Positions 1 to 9,030 of a DNA stretch of 53,898 nucleotides are shown one piece after another. Position 1 is the stretch's first letter. The number at the start of each line of letters is the position of its first letter. The translations under genes were made by a program, and so were the position numbers. The stretch is from Akkermansiaceae bacterium. GTDB lineage: Bacteria > Verrucomicrobiota > Verrucomicrobiia > Verrucomicrobiales > Akkermansiaceae. The stretch spans positions 1 through 53,898 of the forward strand of contig JANXMQ010000129.1 in assembly GCA_025354565.1 (NCBI GenBank), read 5' to 3'. The notes beneath the pieces are model-generated. The model saw only the letters and a program-made list of their open reading frames with translations. It was not told where the DNA came from and did not search any database.

Positions 1-104
1 GCCTTGCGCTCCGGCAGCCCAAATTCGAGTCCCTCGCCACTCCATCCTTGACCCAATATTCATGATCTCATATCAATCCGCCGCGCCCCGCACCATAGCT
101 TAGT

Positions 105-357
105 TTAGCCACTGAGTGGTCGGATTTTCGGGGCCGCCTCAGTCATCGATCCGATGGCCTTCTTGACGAGAATGAAAACCGCGAAAGTGAGCACGAGAAA
201 GCAAACCATGTCCGTCACAAATTGCCCGTAGGCAAGCACGGGAGTCCCAGCTTCGTTCGGCATGCCAAGGCTTGCTGTCCAGTGATATGAATCTGGCGGT
301 GAAATTCACCCTCACTGTGAGAATTCCAAGGGGTGCATGAACCTGTTTTTGGTTCAT
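105..357 (-). pseudogene. mscL: Broken mscL (large-conductance mechanosensitive channel)
   Basis: Read on the minus strand, one frame gives the MscL-like core (PLGILTVRVNF, then FISLDSK) and a second frame continues with TPVLAYGQFVTDM and a hydrophobic helix (CFLVLTFAVFILVKKAI), ending at a stop at 105-107. Joined together they match the periplasmic loop and second transmembrane helix of MscL. The frame changes around 255-275, and the first transmembrane helix is absent because the readable part begins near 357. MscL is an inner-membrane valve that opens on hypo-osmotic shock; this copy cannot form a channel. The assignment rests on motif recognition of a short protein. Confidence 0.7.
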
Positions 358-506
358 TTTTTGTCTCGGCTTAGTGAAGTCCTATCAAGCACTCAACGTT
401 CCCACCACTGGTACAAGCTGTGCGGAGCCGTGCAGGTCTTGTCATCGTGGAGGATCCCTCTGATCGAATGCCTTTTGCAATCTACCGCGTGGCCTCGCAA
501 ACCTCA

Positions 507-2543
507 TTATACAGTTTTTGCGACGGTTATTGCGTCAGTGCGAGAACCTGATGAATTTTCAGGTGTGAAGCGTTGGAGCAATTCAAGCGCCTGCCGGATG
601 TCATCAGGCTTTGCAGGTTTGACCAAGTGCTGGTCGAATCCGGCTTCTGCGGTGCGCCCCCTGTCGTCATTGGTTCCCCATCCGCTGAGGGCAGTGAGAA
701 TGATGTTGGGGAAACGCTTGCGGATGATGCGGGCGGCTTCCAACCCATCGAGCCGTGGCATTCCCAGGTCGAGAAATGCAAAATGCGGCGAAAACTCTGC
801 TGCGATTTCCACCGCTTCCTTCCCGTCATAAGCGACGGCAACCTCGTATCCCTCCATGCGCAGAAACATGCCCAAGATGTCAGCAGCATTTTTATTGTCG
901 TCTGCAACCAGAATGCGCGCTGAACCCTGCGGGGCTGGCGTTACGCGGATTTCGTTGGAGCCAGATGAATCAGAGTAAGGTGATGAAACGGGGAGTCGCA
1001 GTGTGAACTCACTGCCGCAGCCGTCCCCATCGCTGGATACCGAAATGGTTCCACCATGAAGTTCGGCGAGGGTCTTGGCAAGTGTGAGCCCGATTCCCAG
1101 CCCCTCTGAAGAGCCGCTTGCTCCTTGGTCAAATAGTTCAAAAATTGAACTGTGCACAACTTCTGGAATCCCGATGCCATTGTCCTTCACGCGGATTTCC
1201 AAATGGCCATCCCCGCCCAAATTCGCCGTTAGATGGATTTTGCCCTCACGGGGAGTGTATTTCACGGCGTTTGAAAGGAGATTGGTGAGAATCTGGTTGA
1301 GGCGGTAGAAGTCACCCTCGATGAATAGCGGTTGCGGAGGGATCTCGCAGATGAACTCATGATTGCGCTCCAAGAGCGCTGGTAGCACGGCCTGCCTGGC
1401 AGTCTCGAGAACCTCCGAAAGCAGTACATCGGATTTCTGCAGGTTAACTTTTCCCGTCGTGATGCGCGCCATGTCCAGCAAGTCATCGATGAGATGGGCC
1501 ATCTGCCCGACTTGTGTCTTGAGCACCTCAGCCAATTGCGCCATTCGTGCGGGATTTTCCAGAGAGCGCTGGATCATTTCCACTGCGGTGAGGATAGGTG
1601 CCAGGGGATTTCGTAACTCGTGTGCAAGGGTCGCAAAGAATGTATCTTTTCGCCTGCCAGATTCCCTCAAGAGCTCCATCTGCCGCTGTCCAGTTAGGTC
1701 TCGGGTGATTTTCACAAATCCCTTGAGTTCCTTTTTTTGGTTAAAAAGTGCAGTGATGGCGACATTTGCCCAAAAGCAAGTGCCGTCCTTGCGAACTCTC
1801 CAGCCCTCGTCCTTGGCGCTACCGCTCTTGAGAGCTTGGTTCAAAAGTTTAGATGGCGTGTCGATGGCGAGGGCCTCTGGCGGATAGAAAACTGAAAAAT
1901 GGAGACCCATGATTTCGTCATCCTCATACTGCTTGATTCGCCGCGCCCCAGAGTTCCAGGACGTTACGTGGCCTTCTGGATCCAACGAGAAGATCGCGTA
2001 GTCCTGGACACACTCGATCATCAAACGGAGGCGTTCTTCAGTGCCACGGAGAGACTCTTCTGCTTGTTTCCTTTCTGTCAGGTCACGGGTGATCTTCAGG
2101 AATCCGGCAATCTCGCCGTTGCTCGCCCGAATCGAAGAGACGGTCACTGCGGCCCAGAACCGACTGCCGTCCTTTCGGTAGCGCCATCCTTCGTCCGCGA
2201 ATTTGCCAGTATGAAAAGCTGTCTGCAATTCGAAACCCGGCAAATTGCGCTCTAGGTCCTCCGCCGAATAGAATAGGGAGAAATTCTTCCCGACAATCTC
2301 GTCGGCAGTATATCCTTTCAGCCGTAAGGCACCCAGGTTCCAGTCCAAGATAGTCCCGTCCAAGCTCATCGTGAAAATCGCGTAATGCTCCACGGAGGCT
2401 ACCAATTCATCAAAATGCCCCCGTTTTTCAATGAGCCACTGTGTGGCTTCCACGGAACTTCTGAGCGGCGGGTAAGGCAATGTCATCTGGTATGCGGGTG
2501 CGCGATATCCCTTTTGCAAACAACGTGCCATCCTGATTTCCAT
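507..2543 (-). CDS. PAS-PAS hybrid sensor histidine kinase with C-terminal receiver
   Basis: A 678-residue cytoplasmic sensor kinase. Domains in order: PAS 1 (about 45-155) and PAS 2 (about 175-285), each ending in a PAC-like ITRDLT motif; HisKA with phospho-acceptor His308 in AHELRNPL; HATPase_c (about 405-517) with N-box NLLSNAVKY, DNGIGIP and GLGIGL; and a receiver domain (about 543-655) with the acidic pair VADDN, phospho-acceptor Asp592 in FLDLGMP, and Lys642 in VKP. No transmembrane segment is visible, so the PAS domains probably sense an internal signal. The upstream start is not supported by a clear Shine-Dalgarno site and Met5 is an alternative. No separate response regulator with an output domain lies next to it, so its partner is unknown. 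The hybrid-kinase assignment is firm. Confidence 0.93.
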   Translation of the reverse strand: MEIRMARCLQKGYRAPAYQMTLPYPPLRSSVEATQWLIEKRGHFDELVASVEHYAIFTMSLDGTILDWNLGALRLKGYTADEIVGKNFSLFYSAEDLERNLPGFELQTAFHTGKFADEGWRYRKDGSRFWAAVTVSSIRASNGEIAGFLKITRDLTERKQAEESLRGTEERLRLMIECVQDYAIFSLDPEGHVTSWNSGARRIKQYEDDEIMGLHFSVFYPPEALAIDTPSKLLNQALKSGSAKDEGWRVRKDGTCFWANVAITALFNQKKELKGFVKITRDLTGQRQMELLRESGRRKDTFFATLAHELRNPLAPILTAVEMIQRSLENPARMAQLAEVLKTQVGQMAHLIDDLLDMARITTGKVNLQKSDVLLSEVLETARQAVLPALLERNHEFICEIPPQPLFIEGDFYRLNQILTNLLSNAVKYTPREGKIHLTANLGGDGHLEIRVKDNGIGIPEVVHSSIFELFDQGASGSSEGLGIGLTLAKTLAELHGGTISVSSDGDGCGSEFTLRLPVSSPYSDSSGSNEIRVTPAPQGSARILVADDNKNAADILGMFLRMEGYEVAVAYDGKEAVEIAAEFSPHFAFLDLGMPRLDGLEAARIIRKRFPNIILTALSGWGTNDDRGRTAEAGFDQHLVKPAKPDDIRQALELLQRFTPENSSGSRTDAITVAKTV

Positions 2544-2724
2544 ATTTAGACAAGGCGACTGGCAAGCGGGCAGTGCAAAACGCCTTCCATCTGGCCAATA
2601 AATGGTCGAATCTGCACGATAGGTTCGAAAAGATTTCGTTGCCCTCCGTGAACGAAGGATAGGCTGAAGCCGCCTGACAATTCCGGTAGAGCGTTAGATC
2701 CGGATCGGGTGGGGTTGCACGCGC

Positions 2725-3195
2725 TCAGGGAAGCAGATTCATCCGCGCAAGGGCGGCGAGGACGAACGATTTGCGTTGATTTCTTAGAACCGCCACCGGA
2801 TCCTCATCTGACTCTAGCGGTTCGTCCATCAACTCCATCACCATGCGGCCGAGGTCCCCCATCTCCTCCAAGGAAAGCGTGCGCGCCAGTGGCACGGGAT
2901 GATAGGGATAGGGCGGACTGACGTCGGTATGCCAAGTAACGTGGGTCTCGGGGCTGACCGGATAGAGCGGAACAAACCGGGCCCCGTTTGAGTCACATGC
3001 AGTCACTGGCGTGTGATACCCGCGGTCACCGGAGTCATCGGAACGGTATTCATTGTAGGAGCAATATGGGGTTTCTTGACCGGAGAATCCGGGCAACCAG
3101 AGGAATGGCTGGGTGGCGGCAAAAAGGGTGTTGGCTGGCTGGAAGCCATCGGCTTGTTTTTGATAGGTTGCAATCATGGAAGTGGACTTGGGCAT
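2725..3195 (-). CDS. Hypothetical protein
   Basis: A 156-residue open frame with no family I recognise. The N-terminal half is rich in aromatic residues and proline (for example FLWLPGF and PPYPYHP); the C-terminal third looks helical and acidic (ELMDEPLESDEDP). There is no signal peptide or membrane helix. No Shine-Dalgarno site precedes the start. It lies in the same direction as the stress genes upstream (3287-4618) and could be read with them. It may also be the surviving part of a decayed longer gene, as several neighbours are broken. Confidence 0.4.
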   Translation of the reverse strand: MPKSTSMIATYQKQADGFQPANTLFAATQPFLWLPGFSGQETPYCSYNEYRSDDSGDRGYHTPVTACDSNGARFVPLYPVSPETHVTWHTDVSPPYPYHPVPLARTLSLEEMGDLGRMVMELMDEPLESDEDPVAVLRNQRKSFVLAALARMNLLP

Positions 3196-3286
3196 CGAGA
3201 ATAACTATCGGGGGAAGCTCGGCGAGAGGCTACAGTCCCCCCGAGGAAGGACTGTATGGATTCGAAGGCTTTGTATTCCTTGCTGA

Positions 3287-3820
3287 TCAGGATTTGACGG
3301 GTGTTGCTTCGTCCAGTGATGTGACGGAGATGTCTTGCGCACCGGCCCGCTCCAAAATGTCCTTGGCGGTCTTCACTTCGTCCGACGTTTCCGCATGGAC
3401 GGAAATGAGGATGTTACCTTCGGCTATGCGATTTTCATAGCGCTTGGCTTCGAGTTCCGGAATCCCCATGCCGATAAGGGCACCTGTAACTCCGCCGACG
3501 GTGGCCCCGGCTGCGGCACCGCTCAGCGCGGCGAGCAATGGACCCGCCGCGATGAGCGGGCCGACTCCCGGAATCGCCAGCGCACCGATGCCGGCGAGCA
3601 AACCCAGCGCTCCACCGAGCACGCCGCCAGTGGCGGCCCCCGTCACGGCGCCTTCCGGGGCCTTGGTGTGGGCTTCATGGGCGAACTGATGGGTGCTTTC
3701 CTTGTCTGAAAACAACGCGGAGATGTCATTGTTGGAGAATCCGGCGTCGTTGAGGCTATCCACGATCTGAAGGGCTTGGCCTTGCGAGGTGGCGATGGCA
3801 TATACTGATTTGTGGGTCAT
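3287..3820 (-). CDS. YflT/general-stress-17M-like protein with glycine-zipper membrane segment
   Basis: 177 residues. Residues 1-45 (SVYAIATSQGQALQIVDSL, then GFSNNDIS) resemble the ferredoxin-like half of the heat-induced stress protein YflT domain family. Residues 55-120 form a Gly/Ala-rich hydrophobic stretch with GxxxG spacing (glycine zipper, able to insert in membranes), and the C-terminal part (NILISVHAETSDEVKTAKDI) looks like the second half of the same fold. Proteins of this build are common in osmotic and oxidative stress loci of soil bacteria; the biochemical role is not known. It follows the PRC-BON gene by 36 bp in the same direction, so the two are probably co-transcribed. Confidence 0.8.
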   Translation of the reverse strand: MTHKSVYAIATSQGQALQIVDSLNDAGFSNNDISALFSDKESTHQFAHEAHTKAPEGAVTGAATGGVLGGALGLLAGIGALAIPGVGPLIAAGPLLAALSGAAAGATVGGVTGALIGMGIPELEAKRYENRIAEGNILISVHAETSDEVKTAKDILERAGAQDISVTSLDEATPVKS

Positions 3821-3856
3821 GGTATTGGTAGGTTCGAATTTCTAATGGAGAGTGGG

Positions 3857-4618
3857 TTACTTGGATTTGGTTTCGAGCTGGTCGGAAATCTTGGTGGCGT
3901 TGGCGTGGTTGCGCGCGATGTCGAGGATGGACTCATGTTCCGCAGAAGTTTCCACCACTCCCTTCAGGAATACTTTTTCATCCCTTGTGATGATCTTGAT
4001 GTTCTTGGCATTGAATGATAGATCCGAGGAAACAATGGCTGCGCGGATGTCCTTGGTGATCTGTATATCCTTTTCGCTATTGCCCTGATCGGTCGGGATC
4101 ATGATATCCTTGTTCTTCGGCTTCTCATTCTGCGCGGTGTTGTCCGGGGCGGTGACGTCGCCGCCGATGGAGTCCCGGTAGGAGCGCAATTTCTCGGTAT
4201 TGACCGCGTCGCCATAGTCCGGCCATGCCTTGGATTTGAACTGCGGGGCTTTGCCAAGTTGTTCTTTGGTCAGCTTGGTTTTGAAGGCCTTCGTATTGGC
4301 GTCATATCGAAGCACGGACACGGGCACCGAGCTGAGGGTGTCGGCGATGCCTAGAAATCCGCCGGAGGAAATGACAACGGCGAGAATTTCTCCGGACTTC
4401 ATATCAAGGACAAGGTCTTGGACTTCGCCAATGGTTTCATCGCCGGCATTTTTCACGTTCAGCCCGATCACCTGGGAAGCGCGCCAAGAGGTGGCGTTGC
4501 CCTTGGTGGCCGGAACGGGAGAGACAAGTTCCGCTTGATTGTCCGTTCCGGCGAAAGCCGTCAACGGGGTAAGAAATGGAACCAGGGAGATAAGGAAACT
4601 TCGTTGGATGGTTTTCAT
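3857..4618 (-). CDS. Secreted PRC-barrel and BON domain protein
   Basis: 253 residues with a Sec signal peptide (KTIQRSFLISLVPFL, cleavage probably after AFAG). A PRC-barrel domain follows at about 45-115 (ASQVIGLNVKN, GEVQDLVLD, GEILAVVISSGGFLG), and a BON domain closes the protein at about 180-250 (ITKDIRAAIVSS, KIITRDEKVFLKGVV, ARNHANA). BON domains bind phospholipid surfaces and PRC barrels mediate protein or RNA contacts; combined periplasmic versions occur in osmotic stress loci. It is the first gene of a likely two-gene unit with the YflT-like protein. Its start is fixed by the signal peptide. Confidence 0.87.
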   Translation of the reverse strand: MKTIQRSFLISLVPFLTPLTAFAGTDNQAELVSPVPATKGNATSWRASQVIGLNVKNAGDETIGEVQDLVLDMKSGEILAVVISSGGFLGIADTLSSVPVSVLRYDANTKAFKTKLTKEQLGKAPQFKSKAWPDYGDAVNTEKLRSYRDSIGGDVTAPDNTAQNEKPKNKDIMIPTDQGNSEKDIQITKDIRAAIVSSDLSFNAKNIKIITRDEKVFLKGVVETSAEHESILDIARNHANATKISDQLETKSK

Positions 4619-4948
4619 GATATTGATAGTTCAATTCCGCAATGCGGATTTGCTTCCTATCGCAATCAGTGTGCCGACCGTGCCAACTATTCGCTTTCCA
4701 GCGTAGTAAAAGGGATTCAATTATATTATCCTTTCCCGCTCCGCTCCCCACGGCGTGCAACGTGCGACATGGGCATTTGATTATCTTGCAGAATACCCGA
4801 TCAAATCTACGACCACTGTCGAAGTGAGCGCTCCACGAATCACGCGCTTCACAAAAAAATGATAGTTGTCTTGTCCTTTCGATTCGCTTTCACCTCCGGT
4901 TGACTTGGTATCACTTAGCACACAGGCTCCACTGCACGGGTTTTACCA

Positions 4949-4964
4949 ATAGGGGAACCCCTAT
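4949..4964. promoter_or_regulatory. Perfect 7-bp palindrome, candidate operator
   Basis: The sequence ATAGGGG-AA-CCCCTAT is an inverted repeat with a two-base centre. It lies in the 423-bp gap between the PRC-BON gene (start 4618) and the end of the cardiolipin-synthase-like gene (5042). The centre is too short for a good RNA hairpin, so a dimeric DNA-binding protein site is more likely than a terminator. It would lie some 330 bp upstream of the PRC-BON start. The rest of the 4619-5041 gap shows no coding frame that I can support. Confidence 0.3.
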
Positions 4965-5041
4965 GTTATTTTAGGGCGATTGAAGGGCAGCGGGCACGAC
5001 GCAGCCAAACCTGTGGGCCTGGCCGCTACGAGTTGGATCTT

Positions 5042-6322
5042 TTACAACTGCCGCCGCAAGCTGGATGCGATTCGATCAAACAACTTTCCCGCGGCAGACC
5101 GGTCGTTGAACTCCGCCCGCGTCATCCGCCGCGACTTGGCCAAATCCTGATAAAAAATCTTGGTCTGTTCGGCCGCGAATGCCGCGTCATAGATGTTCAA
5201 GTTCGCCTCGTCATTGAGGCGGAACGAGCGGTCATCGAAGTTCGTTGATCCCACCGAGACCCACAGGCCATCCACGATGATGACCTTACAGTGATACATC
5301 GACGGTTGGTATTCATGGATTTCCACTCCGGCGTCGAGCAAGGCCGCCCACAACGCGCGCGACGCGCTGGCGACGATGGTTGAATCGACGTGCGGCCCGG
5401 GCACGATGATCTGGATCTTCACCCCGCGTCTGCGCGCGCTGATGAATGACTCGATCGCCAGCTCGTCGGGCACGAAATACGCCGCTTGCAGCAGAATCGA
5501 TGTTTCGGCCGACGCGATCGACAGCAAATACATCAGTCGCGCGCTCTCGCTGCCCTCGGTGCTGGAACTCTTGAATACCTGGGCCAACGAGTCGCCGACA
5601 GGCTTGAGCTCCGGGAAATAAGCCGGACCTGCCAGGACCTTGGCTCGAGTTTTGATCCAGTTGTCGTTGAAAGCGGCCTGCATCTGGGCGACAGCAGGGC
5701 CTTCCAACTGATAGTGCGAGTCGCGCCAATGATCCTTGTCCGAGGCATTTCCCTGCCACGAATCGGCGATGCCCACGCCGCCCGTGAAGCCGGTCCGGCC
5801 ATCGACGACCAGGAGCTTGCGGTGGGTGCGATTGTTCACGCGCGCCAGCGTGTACCAACTAACAGGGTGATAGCGCTCAAGTTCAACCCCGGCGGATTTC
5901 ATTTCATCGAGATATTTTTCCTCCAGCTTGCCACAGCCCACGGCGTCCAGCAGGACATGGACTTTGACGCCCGCGCGGGCACGATCGCTCAGCGCGTCCG
6001 CGAACTGGCGGCCGATATCTCCCGACCAGTAGATATAGGATTCCAACGTGATCGTTTCACGCGCGCCGCGAATGGCAGCCAACATCGCCGGGAAAATCCG
6101 GTCGCCATTGTGAAGAGCCGTGATCCGGTTGCCTGGCAGTACTGCCGGTCCCAGCAACTGCCCGACGGTGCGCAGGAACTGCGGATCCGAAACCGCGAAT
6201 TCATGGTCCATCTCGACGCGGATCTGCTTTTCGCCCGACTTGAGGTTGATGAGCAGGACGGTGGCTAATACCGTGAGTGTGGCGGTGACTGGAATCGTCA
6301 TCCGCAGTTTGAATTTACGCAT
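5042..6322 (-). CDS. Cardiolipin synthase-like phospholipase D family protein
   Basis: 426 residues from the ATG at 6322, preceded by GGAAG five bases upstream; longer upstream starts would overlap the ubiB-like gene. One N-terminal membrane anchor (about 9-27) is followed by two phospholipase D domains with complete HKD motifs: His167/Lys169/Asp174 in HRKLLVVDG, and His344/Lys346/Asp351 in HCKVIIVDG. The second motif is followed by the GSTNFDDRS signature of cardiolipin synthases. The enzyme would transfer phosphatidyl groups between glycerophospholipids at the inner membrane. It lies 11 bp after the UbiB-family gene in the same direction, so they form an operon, presumably for membrane adaptation. 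Confidence 0.9.
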   Translation of the reverse strand: MRKFKLRMTIPVTATLTVLATVLLINLKSGEKQIRVEMDHEFAVSDPQFLRTVGQLLGPAVLPGNRITALHNGDRIFPAMLAAIRGARETITLESYIYWSGDIGRQFADALSDRARAGVKVHVLLDAVGCGKLEEKYLDEMKSAGVELERYHPVSWYTLARVNNRTHRKLLVVDGRTGFTGGVGIADSWQGNASDKDHWRDSHYQLEGPAVAQMQAAFNDNWIKTRAKVLAGPAYFPELKPVGDSLAQVFKSSSTEGSESARLMYLLSIASAETSILLQAAYFVPDELAIESFISARRRGVKIQIIVPGPHVDSTIVASASRALWAALLDAGVEIHEYQPSMYHCKVIIVDGLWVSVGSTNFDDRSFRLNDEANLNIYDAAFAAEQTKIFYQDLAKSRRMTRAEFNDRSAAGKLFDRIASSLRRQL

Positions 6323-6333
6323 TGCTTCCGGTT

Positions 6334-8007
6334 TCAGCGGTGGGTTTTCTTCCGGGTCGTCTGGTCCTGCACAAAAATGCTGATGACCAGCCAGAAACCT
6401 CCGGAGCCGGCACCCAGAAAGCAAATGATCGCCAGCCCCGGGTAACCTAACAACGTAAACTTGGATTCAATCCTCATCAACTGGCAGGCACCGATGATCA
6501 ACGCCGCGAGCACGATGCCCGTCGTGATCCGGTTGGCGATTTTCTGGAATCCCTGCATCACCAGCGTCGCATCCACGGCTTTGACTTTGACTTCCAACTC
6601 CTGATTGGTAACCGCATCCATGATCCGGTTGAGGCGGTTAGGAAGGCCGCCGAGGAAATCCTTCATTTCCAACAGCGAACTGAAAACGCTGGCTTGGGAG
6701 GTGTCCTTGGTGATGCGGTGCGATAGCAGCTCGCCCACATTGCGGCGGACCGAGGCGTTTGGATCGAACCCGGGATCGAGGATTTTCCCGACTTCATCGA
6801 GTTGTAGCAGGGTCTTTCCTAACAACGTCAATTCGCCCGGCACGAACAAGCCGTTCTCGGCGGCACCGCGGCTGACTTCCAACAGCGAAATGCCCACGTT
6901 GATCTGTTGGAGACCCTGGTTCTGCCTCGAGGCCACAAGCTGGCCGATGCGGCGCCGCACTTCCGCCCCATCGAAATGCTCACCCTTCTGGCCAATTTGA
7001 ATCACCAGCTCCGCCGCCTGGTCGCCCTTGCCCTCGCTGACAGCCATTAGCAACTTAAGCAGATTCTCCTGCATCCCCGGCGTCGTGTGGCCGACCATTC
7101 CCAAGTCAAGCAACGCGATGCGACCGTCATGAGTTAGAAAAACATTTCCAGGATGGGGATCGGCATGAAACAGGCCGTCCACCAGCACTTGTTTCAGGTA
7201 GGCCTTGAACAACTCCTCGGCCAGCGGGCCGCCATCCATCTCCAGCCGGGCAAGCGGGCCAATCCCCGTGATTTTGCGCCCTTGGACATAATCCATCGTA
7301 AGCACACGCGAACTGCTGTAGTCTGCCACCGGCTGCGGAATCTCGATCCGATCGAACGCTTCCAGATTTCTGCCGACGGAAATCAGATTCTGCGCCTCGA
7401 GTTCATAGTTCAACTCCTGTTGGATCGAGAGCCGGAACTCTTCGACGATCGTCGCCAATCGGTACCGCCGGCCCATTTCACTGTGCGCTTCGAGAAAGCC
7501 GGCGATTTCTGCAAGCACTTCGAAGTCCTCCACAATCTGTTTCTGGATGTTAGGGCGCTGGACCTTGACGACGACTTGGCGACCATCGCGCAACGCCGCG
7601 AAATGCACCTGGCCCAGCGAGGCCGCGGCCAGCGGATCCTTATCGAAACGAGAGAAGCCGCTGGAAATTCGCACTCCCAGTTCATTCTTCACAATCTGTT
7701 CCACCTCCTCATAGGGAAAGGGCTTCACCTTGTCCTGAAGCCGCGCGAGGGCATTCAAATAGGGCGCTGACAGCAAGTCCGGCCGGCTGGCGAGCACCTG
7801 GCCGAGCTTCACGTACGTCGGCCCCATCGCCTCAAGGTCATCGGCTAACTGATCCGGTGTCGCCTGCCCCTCACGGGTTGGCTCCATCTCGGAAGGGTCG
7901 AGTGCGCCGTCGATGCCCATTTGCGCGGCCAGATCGGAGCGCCCGTATTTCCAGAACAGCCGGGCGATTTCCTTGTAGCGCTTGAGGTAGTTGGCGGAGA
8001 GTTTCAT
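6334..8007 (-). CDS. ABC1/UbiB-family atypical kinase
   Basis: 557 residues. Family motifs are all present: KxGQ at 67-70 (YVKLGQ), the Ala-rich nucleotide loop AAASLGQVH (127-135), catalytic-site Lys148 in VVKVQRP, HADPHPGN (281-288) and the metal-binding DLG at 301-303. Two hydrophobic helices occupy the C-terminus (about 500-550). UbiB/ABC1 proteins are membrane-associated ATPases linked to ubiquinone synthesis and lipid handling. No other ubiquinone genes are nearby; pairing with a phospholipase D family enzyme suggests a role in lipid homeostasis rather than in quinone synthesis (inference). No clear Shine-Dalgarno site; the start agrees with family length. Confidence 0.92.
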   Translation of the reverse strand: MKLSANYLKRYKEIARLFWKYGRSDLAAQMGIDGALDPSEMEPTREGQATPDQLADDLEAMGPTYVKLGQVLASRPDLLSAPYLNALARLQDKVKPFPYEEVEQIVKNELGVRISSGFSRFDKDPLAAASLGQVHFAALRDGRQVVVKVQRPNIQKQIVEDFEVLAEIAGFLEAHSEMGRRYRLATIVEEFRLSIQQELNYELEAQNLISVGRNLEAFDRIEIPQPVADYSSSRVLTMDYVQGRKITGIGPLARLEMDGGPLAEELFKAYLKQVLVDGLFHADPHPGNVFLTHDGRIALLDLGMVGHTTPGMQENLLKLLMAVSEGKGDQAAELVIQIGQKGEHFDGAEVRRRIGQLVASRQNQGLQQINVGISLLEVSRGAAENGLFVPGELTLLGKTLLQLDEVGKILDPGFDPNASVRRNVGELLSHRITKDTSQASVFSSLLEMKDFLGGLPNRLNRIMDAVTNQELEVKVKAVDATLVMQGFQKIANRITTGIVLAALIIGACQLMRIESKFTLLGYPGLAIICFLGAGSGGFWLVISIFVQDQTTRKKTHR

Positions 8008-8169
8008 GGGTGGGAGGAGAATTCTACCGATTTGGCACTGTAGGATAAGCAGATGCTATTCCATGCCTCAATGAGCTCGGCATGCTTGGTTTAACGGGTG
8101 TTGCTGGCGCAGAGAAGGATCCAAAACGTTGCAGACTGCGATTCTCAATGGCAATATGCATACCTCAGC

Positions 8170-8431
8170 AATAATCTGCGTGGGAGCCGCCGCCTCATTC
8201 AGACTTGGGAGGCCAACGCCCGCTTTGAAATCCGGAACGTCGTGAACGTCACGCCTGGGAACTCCATTTATTCCGATTGAACTGTACGAGCTGTTTGTGG
8301 CTGCCAGCCCGGTGAAGTTTCTGTTGCTGGCGCTTAACGTGGGAATTGTTGTGTTTCTCACCATGACCCTGCGCCCGCGCCCGGTCAGGCGCACTGTGGC
8401 GGACCCGGGGAAGAATATCTCACACGACTGA
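8170..8431 (+). pseudogene. C-terminal remnant of a DUF2127 membrane protein
   Basis: From about 8250 to the stop at 8429-8431 the plus strand reads PIELYELFVAASPVKFLL, then a hydrophobic helix (ALNVGIVVFLTM) and a basic tail. This matches the last part of DUF2127 integral membrane proteins, which end with an (P)xE(I/L)YEL segment followed by the final helix. In-frame stops and frame changes lie just upstream, and the earlier helices are missing. It is the second broken stress-type gene in this stretch. Confidence 0.5.
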
Positions 8432-8505
8432 CGGGTATCTATCCACCCACGCTCCCGGAGGCTTTCCATTAACTATAGGAGGGCCGTCTGTGCCATGGCG
8501 AATTT

Positions 8506-8763
8506 TTAGACTTCCGCCTTAGGGAGGCTTCGATTTTTGTCCTCTTCGTTGAGGGTTTCATCAATCTGCGCCAGCAGCGTCTCCGGAAGCGTGGCCTGCT
8601 CGAGGATCGCGATATAAGGATCTTTGGCCGCTTCGACGCCGAGCTTTTCCGCAATCTCCTTGAGCAGTTAGAGCATTCTGGTGTTCTCCTGTTCCGCTAG
8701 GAGATTGATCTGCAAATCCAACCGGCTCCGCCGCTCGTCCCTCGGCGACTGACGGTCAAAGGA
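8506..8763 (-). pseudogene. C-terminal remnant of a DUF1003 protein with an internal stop
   Basis: The minus strand reads RRSRLDLQINLLAEQENTRM, then a TAA codon at 8668-8670, then LLKEIAEKLGV and on to a stop at 8506-8508. LDLQINLLAEQE is the signature of the segment after the two membrane helices of DUF1003 proteins. A single base change (TAA for CAA) explains the internal stop, as Gln is expected there. The membrane part is absent: upstream sequence is not coding and leads into a repeat element at 8803. Confidence 0.65.
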
Positions 8764-8805
8764 GCATGGGCGGAATCGAGCGGGTGATTCATTCTGAAAA
8801 ATGCG

Positions 8806-8940
8806 AACCACGAAATGCACGAAGTCTCACGAAAAATCAGAGTGTTACGATAGAGGTTTCTTTTACTGGCCGGATGAACGAATCAAATCCCCGAACTTGC
8901 TGATCCTTCGTGGGGTTTTCCGTCTTTCGTGGTTTCTACT
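8806..8940. repeat. Palindromic intergenic repeat (ACCACGAAA / TTTCGTGGT arms)
   Basis: The left arm begins GAACCACGAAATGCACGAAG and the right arm ends CGTCTTTCGTGGTTTC; the two are inverted copies bounding about 135 bp. Short ACGAAA-type units are repeated inside each arm. This looks like a small non-coding mobile or REP-like element. It separates the DUF1003 remnant from the membrane-protein block and may have taken part in the loss of the DUF1003 N-terminus. Confidence 0.5.
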
Positions 8941-9030
8941 TACTGTTTAGGATGTAACCTGCTGATTGCGATTTTATCCGAACGAAGGACCAATGGCTCG
9001 GCTTTATTTTCCGGCCCGTCCGCTGTTATT

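Noticed and set aside
2988..3440. A 150-residue plus-strand frame.
   Set aside because: It runs antisense to two minus-strand frames with better protein character and has no family match.
8068..8469. A 133-residue minus-strand frame.
   Set aside because: It lies opposite the DUF2127 remnant, has no family pattern and no start signal.
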